Source: Carnegiea gigantea
Lineage: Eukaryota > Streptophyta > Magnoliopsida > Caryophyllales > Cactaceae
Assembly: GCA_029747015.1 (NCBI GenBank)
Contig: JAKOGI010000005.1
Coordinates: forward strand, 672,191-736,190
Length of the DNA: 64,000 nucleotides
Direction: 5' to 3'
Numbering within the stretch: position 1 is the first letter of the stretch; each line of letters begins with the position of its first letter. The notes under the pieces are model-generated. The model saw only the letters and a list, made by a program, of their open reading frames with translations. It was not told where the DNA came from and made no database searches. The position numbers were made by a program, and so were the translations under genes. Of the stretch, positions 58,480 through 64,000 are shown piece by piece.

Positions 58480-59770
58480 TTTTAGAGACAGAAAGAGGGG
58501 GGAAGAGAGAGAGAGAGCAAAGCAGCGCCTATCTCGCGTCAAGGCATTTTCCCGAGAAGAGAGACAGAGAGAGGGGAACAGAAAGAGATAGATCGATCGA
58601 ATTGGAAAAAAGAAAAGAAAAATAAGAGAGAGAAGGAGCGAAGTTTTTTTCCCCGCATTTTCTCTCTCCTCAAAAAACACTCTCCCTGAGCTCGCTACAC
58701 GCCTCCCTGCCTCCCTCCATTCAATTCAGTTCCAAGTGTGCGAAATTGTTTTAGCTCAATTATGCTTCTCTGATCGGAATTCTGCTTACTGGTAAGCTTT
58801 TTCATATGGATCTTGTGTTTCGATTGCTCAGTCTATTGAATCTACCAAGTTTTTCGGCTTATTCATCTGAATTGTGCGTAATTCTATCGTTTTATCCTCT
58901 GTTGATGCATAATTCTATCGTTATCCAGGCATTGATCTGAATTTTGCATTATTCAAGCATAGTTCGGCTAAATTTTGTTGGTCTGTTATGTATGGATGCA
59001 TAATTCAAGCATTCTACATTGCAGATTTGTGAAGTTTGCGTAATTCTGTTGTTTTGTGGTTTTTTGGATGCATAATTCGAGTGATATCTGTGGATTTATT
59101 GCTTGTCATCTGAATTTCGCGAAAACCAGTCGTTTTAATGCATAATTCAAGCATCCGTGTTTATTGATCTGAATTGTGTAAAATTGTGTTATATCTACTC
59201 TGTAGATGCGTAAAATTGTGTCATATCTACTCTGTAGATGCATAATTCAACCTTTCTTCATAGCCGATTTACGAATTTTGCATCCTCGATATTGTGCGTT
59301 CTTCCGGTGATAATTCAAGTCCGTAGATTTATTTGCTAATTAATCTGAATTCCGAGAACTTCAGTCTTTTTATAGCCTGTAAATTCATAATTCACATTCT
59401 CCGATGCAGATTTAATGAATTTTGCAAGATTCTATGCTATAGATTCACAATTGAGTTTTCTATTTAGATTTCTTGTTGTCCTCTGAGCTCACGTGATGTA
59501 ATTAATCGCTACATGTTGTTCATTTGCGTAATTTGAGTTTTTCACCTTGCAGAAACTGGATTTTCTGTGAAACCGAAAGCGAAGACAGCAGTCAGATCTT
59601 GTTTAATGCAAAATTTGAAGTCTGGCGGTAGTCTGATGATTTAGATCTGAAAAGACCTACCGTCTGGATTTCAATCTCAACGTTCAAATATCTCCAGCTT
59701 CATTTTGTGAGCATTTTGCATAGCTTTTATTCGGTTTTTTTGCAACGGAAAACCATAAGTCTGTTGCAAA
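58480..59770 (+). other. Spliced 5' leader of the BIM gene, with leader intron and upstream ORFs
   Basis: Leader exon 1 runs from about 58480 to 58791 (donor G|GTAAGC), the intron is 58792-59552, and leader exon 2 starts at 59553. Two short upstream ORFs are visible in the spliced leader: ATG CTT CTC TGA near 58763, and a 12-codon ORF at 59606-59644. Long leader introns and uORFs often tune expression of plant transcription factors; here that is inference. A frame on the minus strand at 58387-58680 is an artefact of the GA-rich leader. Confidence 0.65.
58875..59250 (+). repeat. Recurrent ATGCATAATTC words and a 32-bp tandem repeat in the leader intron
   Basis: ATGCATAATTC occurs at 58905, 58996, 59068, 59138 and 59238, often extended to AAGCAT; variants TGCGTAATTC and TGCATTATTCAAGCAT lie near 58875 and 58945. 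A 32-bp unit starting GTAAAATTGTGT is duplicated head to tail (59178-59209, 59210-59241) with one mismatch. Confidence 0.88.
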
Positions 59771-62700
59771 ATGGAGCTCCCTCAATCCAGCCCCTTCGGA
59801 ACCGCACAAGGTAACATTTTGCAGAAAAAGGAATTTTTTTTTTCCGAGAGAAAAAGGAAAAGATTCAAATTGGCATCACGTTAGATGTATTTTCGGATTT
59901 AGTTATTTGGTAATTTTGGTTTGTGGAAGTACAGCTAGGAAAGCGACGCACGACTTCCTCTCGCTCTACGGTCACTCGTCTCTACCACAAGATCCAAGGC
60001 CCCCTCATGGTGAGGTTTCTCTCTCCTTAATCCTAATCTCCTTTTTTTTTTCCTACCTTTTTATTTTTTTAATGGCCCTTTTGTGAGTTGTTTTGTCCCT
60101 TTATGCATGTGAATGTATGTAAATATTAAAGAAATTGAAATTAGTAGTCATACTTTTACCCTCAATTATTAGGCTTAAGGTGGCATTTTATTATTAGATC
60201 AATAACGTTTGCATGTGAGCACCAAATATCTTTCTTAACAAACCTATTTGTGCGTAGGTTATTGTTATTCTAAGTCTTAGTTTCACTTAGGTTGGTTTAT
60301 AAAATTCCCATAAATAAATGCCCTGACGAAAGTATGCAATTTATTTTTTAATTTGTTTTGAAAGGATAGTAGCTACTAGCTAGGGGTGTAAATAGTTTCT
60401 AAGAATAACATCATGGGGTGATCGTCACGTGATTCCATTGGAGAATCTAAGCCAACAGTGGGTAGTCATGACGCTGTTAGTGTTGTTGGATATGTGCATG
60501 TAAAGATTTGGCCGAAATCTGGACTGATGGATGGGTCGGGGTTATGGGCTTGAAGAAGACGTGGGGCCCGTACAAATGAAGAGAAGGGTGCATGGGTTAA
60601 CCACATGGAGTCAGATACCTGGGCGGTTAAGTGGGTCCCACGGAGGGAGCAAGGCACTGACTGACGTGACGTCAGCAGTGCACGAATTGCAAAATCCTCT
60701 GTGCATGCGTGGGTCTTGTCAGACAGACTCAAAAGAAGGCCGGCACGGGAACGCACGCTCTTTGTCCTTGACATTTGATGTACGGGCATTCGAGAGGGAG
60801 GGAGAGAGAGTTGAAATCGTTTGTTTGCACCTCCGCTGTTTGTCTTATTTTACTATTCTGACCCAGGTCTGACCACGATCTGATGTATAAGCTTCTCTTA
60901 AGCAAAGCTTAGCAAGATGATTATCGAAACGATATTAGGTAAAGTATGAACAGTCAAAATCAGCATATATCTATATATAAAAGTGAGGGCAAGTGATGCA
61001 TTGTTGACACATGTTCCATTAGCATTAAAGATTCTATTTATTGATGGTAAATGATGTTTTCCAATCCAAAGCAACAATTAATAGATTTGATGATTAATAC
61101 ATAAAGCTTTAAAGTACTATAGTAAAGTATGCAGGTTAATATTTGAGACATTATTTTCATTATAGTTTAAAATCAACCCGCGTATTACATGGGTTTAAAG
61201 GCTAGTGACTTCATATTTTTAGTCTATGCGGACTAATAGTCCGACATTGTAAAATGTCAATTTTGGCCTGTCCATTTTACTTAGTAGACAATTTACCACT
61301 GCTTAACACTCTTCATCACTTACAATTAACTCAGGCGATTGCCTGTCGCTTCTTACTGTGTGCCGCTAGTTCCTGCTGTTGAAACAGATAAGACTCTCAA
61401 GTAAAAATGCTATGAAGAAAATGAGAAGCATGCCAATTTGTTTTGTTCTGTTATTTCATGTTTAGCTTTTTCGTCTTGCTCTTGAGTATCGTTAACACGT
61501 TTATTTGATCTGTTATTTGGCACTATAGCGAAGAAAAAAAGTCCAGTGTCTATGCAGGTGTCTGCTGTCTAAGTCATCTGAGAAAATATTAAATGTGGTT
61601 TCCTCCAAATATTATGTTCAAATATTATAATCGCAGAAAAGTAAGAAAGCAAGATGCATGTGACGTCATCCATTATGTTATGTTTAGCTCTTTAATCTTT
61701 CCTTGTGCCATTGGCATTGTGAAAAATTTGTTTGATTTGTTATCTGCACTCTAGCTTTGTTAACTCGAGTGCAATGTCTACGCAAGTGTCTTCTGACTAT
61801 GTTTTCCTCCAAAATATGATATTCAAATTAAATATGACCTAATAGTTTCTGCTGGGCTTATATTCAGAATCATATCAATGTGCTGATACCAATGATGTTT
61901 GATGAAGGAGCATTATGTTGGCGGATGCCAAGTTTTGGGGTTGCATAGTACAAAACTATGCAGTTTTCAGTTGAAATGCATTTATTGGACATATCTCTTG
62001 CTGTACATTCATTTTGACAGACGAGTGCTATTTGGGTTGTTCTTCTCTTTAGTATAGTGCGATGGATATTTTTCCTATTATCTTGGAATCTTGTTGAGTA
62101 ATATGACTACTTTCCAACCGTGAAGATTTCTGACAGGAATGATTCAGCTTGTTATTTGTCTCTTATTTTATTGAGTATTTGTACAAATGGATGTTAATTT
62201 ACATATATACACTCCTTTTTGGTTCTGTTCACAGTGTATGATTTTGTTTCTTTTCAACTTTAAAAGGATCAGGAGGTTTCCCTAAAACCCATAATTTTCT
62301 CCAACCACTAGAAAGGGAAGACAGGAATGCCTCCAAGGAAGACAACTCTGTTGATATAAATATTGAGAAGCATCCACCAGCAGCTCCTGCTACTACTGTA
62401 GAACACCTATTGCCTGGAGGAATCGGAACATACAGTATAAGCCACATTTCCTATTTTAATCCGAGGGTACCAAAACCGGAAGAAAATGTCTTCACAGGGG
62501 CTCCGGCGGCAAGCAATGATAAAAATGATGATAATTCAAACTGTAGCTCTTACACGGGAAGTGGTTTCACATTGTGGGATGATTCTGCGGTGAGGAAGGG
62601 GAATGCAGGGAAGGAGAATTCCGGGGATGTGAATGCTGTGAAAGGTAATAATGATCTCCATTCCTTTTGAGTTTTTGAAATGCATGTGTGGTGTATTGTG

Positions 62701-63942
62701 CATGCACAACTTGCATTTGGCCTTATGTTGTGGATTTTTAGTGTGCACACTAAATGCATGCTATTTTTGTCTAGCTTCGGTGCTCCAATAATAAGTGTTC
62801 TAAATGCCACTAATAATTTGGAGGCAAGATAATTTAGGAGAACCTATTGTATTTGTCTTGGAATCGGCCTATCTGAGGGTAAAGATGCTTGTAGAGGTAA
62901 GGCTGCGCACATATAGATCTTTCCATCGCAAAAGTGGGATCTACAGTGGGAGTTTTTTTGGTTATTGAACCTTAACTTTGGAGGTTCCACAAACTAGCTT
63001 ATTCAAATATGTTGGACATGTGTAACAGAGTGCAAACAAAGCCGTGTATCTGAGCATGCATGTAGAGGGTAAAAATGTGGCTCTTGGACTATTGATTGAC
63101 ACTACTATATGTTTTAATACAATGTACTTTGTCATCTTATTATTAAAAAGGGTGATGATATATGTCTTGCAGTAAGACACCCGTGAATATATTGCCTCAT
63201 TCTAAATTAACATGTTTTGTAATTTAAAATCACTATATTTTCAATGATTACACTTAATTATGAATTGTTAAGCTTAAATATTCGTGGGTTGTGCTGACAA
63301 AGTGTCAAATGAAATGATACCTTAATTAGATGATCTCTATCCGCAAGGTCTAAGCATATGTTAGAAATATGATGAATTATGGATGAAAAGATGATTTTAC
63401 ACAATTTTTAAGTTGTGATATACTTCCACCATTTAATCATATCATTTTTTTTTTTCAATTTAAGAACATTGTAATATAATTTTTAAGTCAAAACAAGACA
63501 CTTAAGAAGTGTCTTGTAGCGAGACATTTATCATTTTCCTATTAAAAAAAAAAAAATTAGTAGTTTCATTTACAAGTGGAATCATGTACTGATTGGAAAT
63601 TAATAACGACTAGAGTTGCAGGGGCTTTACTGTTATCTCCTCTCATTATTGCTGTCAAGGTTGAAATGTAGTGAGTGCAAAGGACCAGGTCAACCTTATA
63701 TTTCAATGCGCCAAACCGTAACATTAGGGAATAGGGATTATCCATGGGTTTAGAATTTTTCCAGTTATCATAGGAGAATGTTGCTAGGATTTCTTTTGGA
63801 GCATTTTATTCATTGGTTTTTGAAGTTTTCTGCTGTCTTGATGAACAGAGTCAACATCAAAGGCAGGGCAATGGCCTTTGGATCGGCCATTACAATCCTC
63901 TTCCAACCATCGCAGCAGTGTCAGCCCTTTCTCGTCTTCGCA
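59771..63942 (+). CDS. BIM1/BIM2-like bHLH transcription factor, N-terminal part (3' truncated by window)
   Basis: BIM proteins are bHLH factors that partner with BES1 at E-box (CANNTG) promoters in brassinosteroid response. Visible coding exons: 59771-59810, 59935-60009, 62267-62644, 63849-63942, about 195 residues in phase. Diagnostic N-terminal BIM motifs: MELPQSSPFGTAQARKATHD with FLSLYGHSS; GSGGFPKTHNFLQPLER; VEHLLPGGIGTYSISHISYF; VPKPEENVF; SNCSSYTGSGFTLWDDS; SSSNHRSSVSPFSSSQ. The bHLH domain lies beyond the right edge and is not seen. The donor of the last exon is taken as CA|GTTAGT, which is less certain. Intron 3 is 2.3 kb and carries a tandem duplication. BIM1 versus BIM2 cannot be settled without the C-terminal part. 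Confidence 0.9.
61415..61855 (+). repeat. Diverged 222-bp tandem duplication in BIM intron
   Basis: Copies from about 61415 and 61637. ATGTTTAGCT occurs at 61458 and 61680; shared order continues with TTTGATTTGTTAT or TTTGATCTGTTAT, GCACTCTAGC or GCACTATAGC, TGTCTATGCA or TGTCTACGCA, TTTCCTCCAAA and ATTCAAAT or GTTCAAAT. Period 222. Confidence 0.8.
62885..62952 (+). repeat. SINE-like fragment
   Basis: TAGAGGTAAGGCTGCGCACA, then TCTTTCCATCGC and GTGGGATCTACAGTGGG, resemble the central part of Au/TS-like plant SINEs. It lies in the BIM intron between the exons ending at 62644 and starting at 63849. Short and diverged. Confidence 0.4.
62953..63848 (+). other. BIM intron, right part
   Basis: AT-rich intron sequence. 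TGTCTTGCAGTAAGACACCC near 63160 and GACACTTAAGAAGTGTC near 63497 are small palindromic spots. No gene seen. Confidence 0.5.
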
Positions 63943-64000
63943 GTTAGTCACTTACCCATTTCTCTCCTCCTCTTCCACTGGCAACATTTTGAAATATTTC

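Overview
The window is nuclear DNA from a flowering plant, probably a eudicot and perhaps a woody one. The evidence is GT-AG introns from tens of bases to over 2 kb, an AT-rich background, abundant microsatellites, many short non-autonomous DNA transposons (MITEs), and genes of plant type (plant cysteine oxidase, chloroplast SppA protease, BIM-type bHLH factor). No prokaryotic operon, rRNA, tRNA, CRISPR array or LTR-retrotransposon coding region was recognised. The species cannot be fixed from the sequence alone.

Layout. 0.9-5.4 kb (+): the last four coding exons of a plant cysteine oxidase (PCO). 7.7-10.1 kb (-): a phosphoribosylglycinamide formyltransferase (GART/PurN) locus that looks broken. 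12.9-16.1 kb (+): two decayed copies of an ARMC7-like armadillo gene. Copy 1 is followed by a degenerate duplicate of the PCO intron and 3' flank. Copy 2 lies between two direct copies of an unclassified repeat. 16.6-25.8 kb (+): a complete 13-exon chloroplast SPPA gene of about 660 residues. 29.5-32.0 kb (+): a five-exon gene for a 172-residue protein I cannot name. 33.7-35.0 kb (-): an intronless RING-H2 ubiquitin ligase gene. 35-58 kb: gene-poor, with MITEs of several families, AT, CT and ATT microsatellites, scattered CACGTG motifs, and a frame-broken TPR-protein copy at 48.1-49.5 kb. 58.4-64 kb (+): promoter, spliced leader and N-terminal exons of a BIM1/BIM2-like transcription factor that runs off the right edge.

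The genes do not form one pathway. They are ordinary neighbours: hypoxia and N-degron signalling (PCO), purine synthesis (GART relic), plastid proteolysis (SPPA), ubiquitination (RING) and brassinosteroid transcription (BIM). The most informative content is structural. I see three separate lesions in GART. A PCO-flank duplication preserves the empty site of a hAT-type MITE. An AGTCTTAAGT-flanked Mutator-like element is intact at both ends. Tandem duplications of about 222 bp occur in the introns of three unrelated genes. Poly-C/poly-A (equivalently poly-T/poly-G) double homopolymers recur in a fixed order. I found no convincing previously undescribed enzymatic or defence system.
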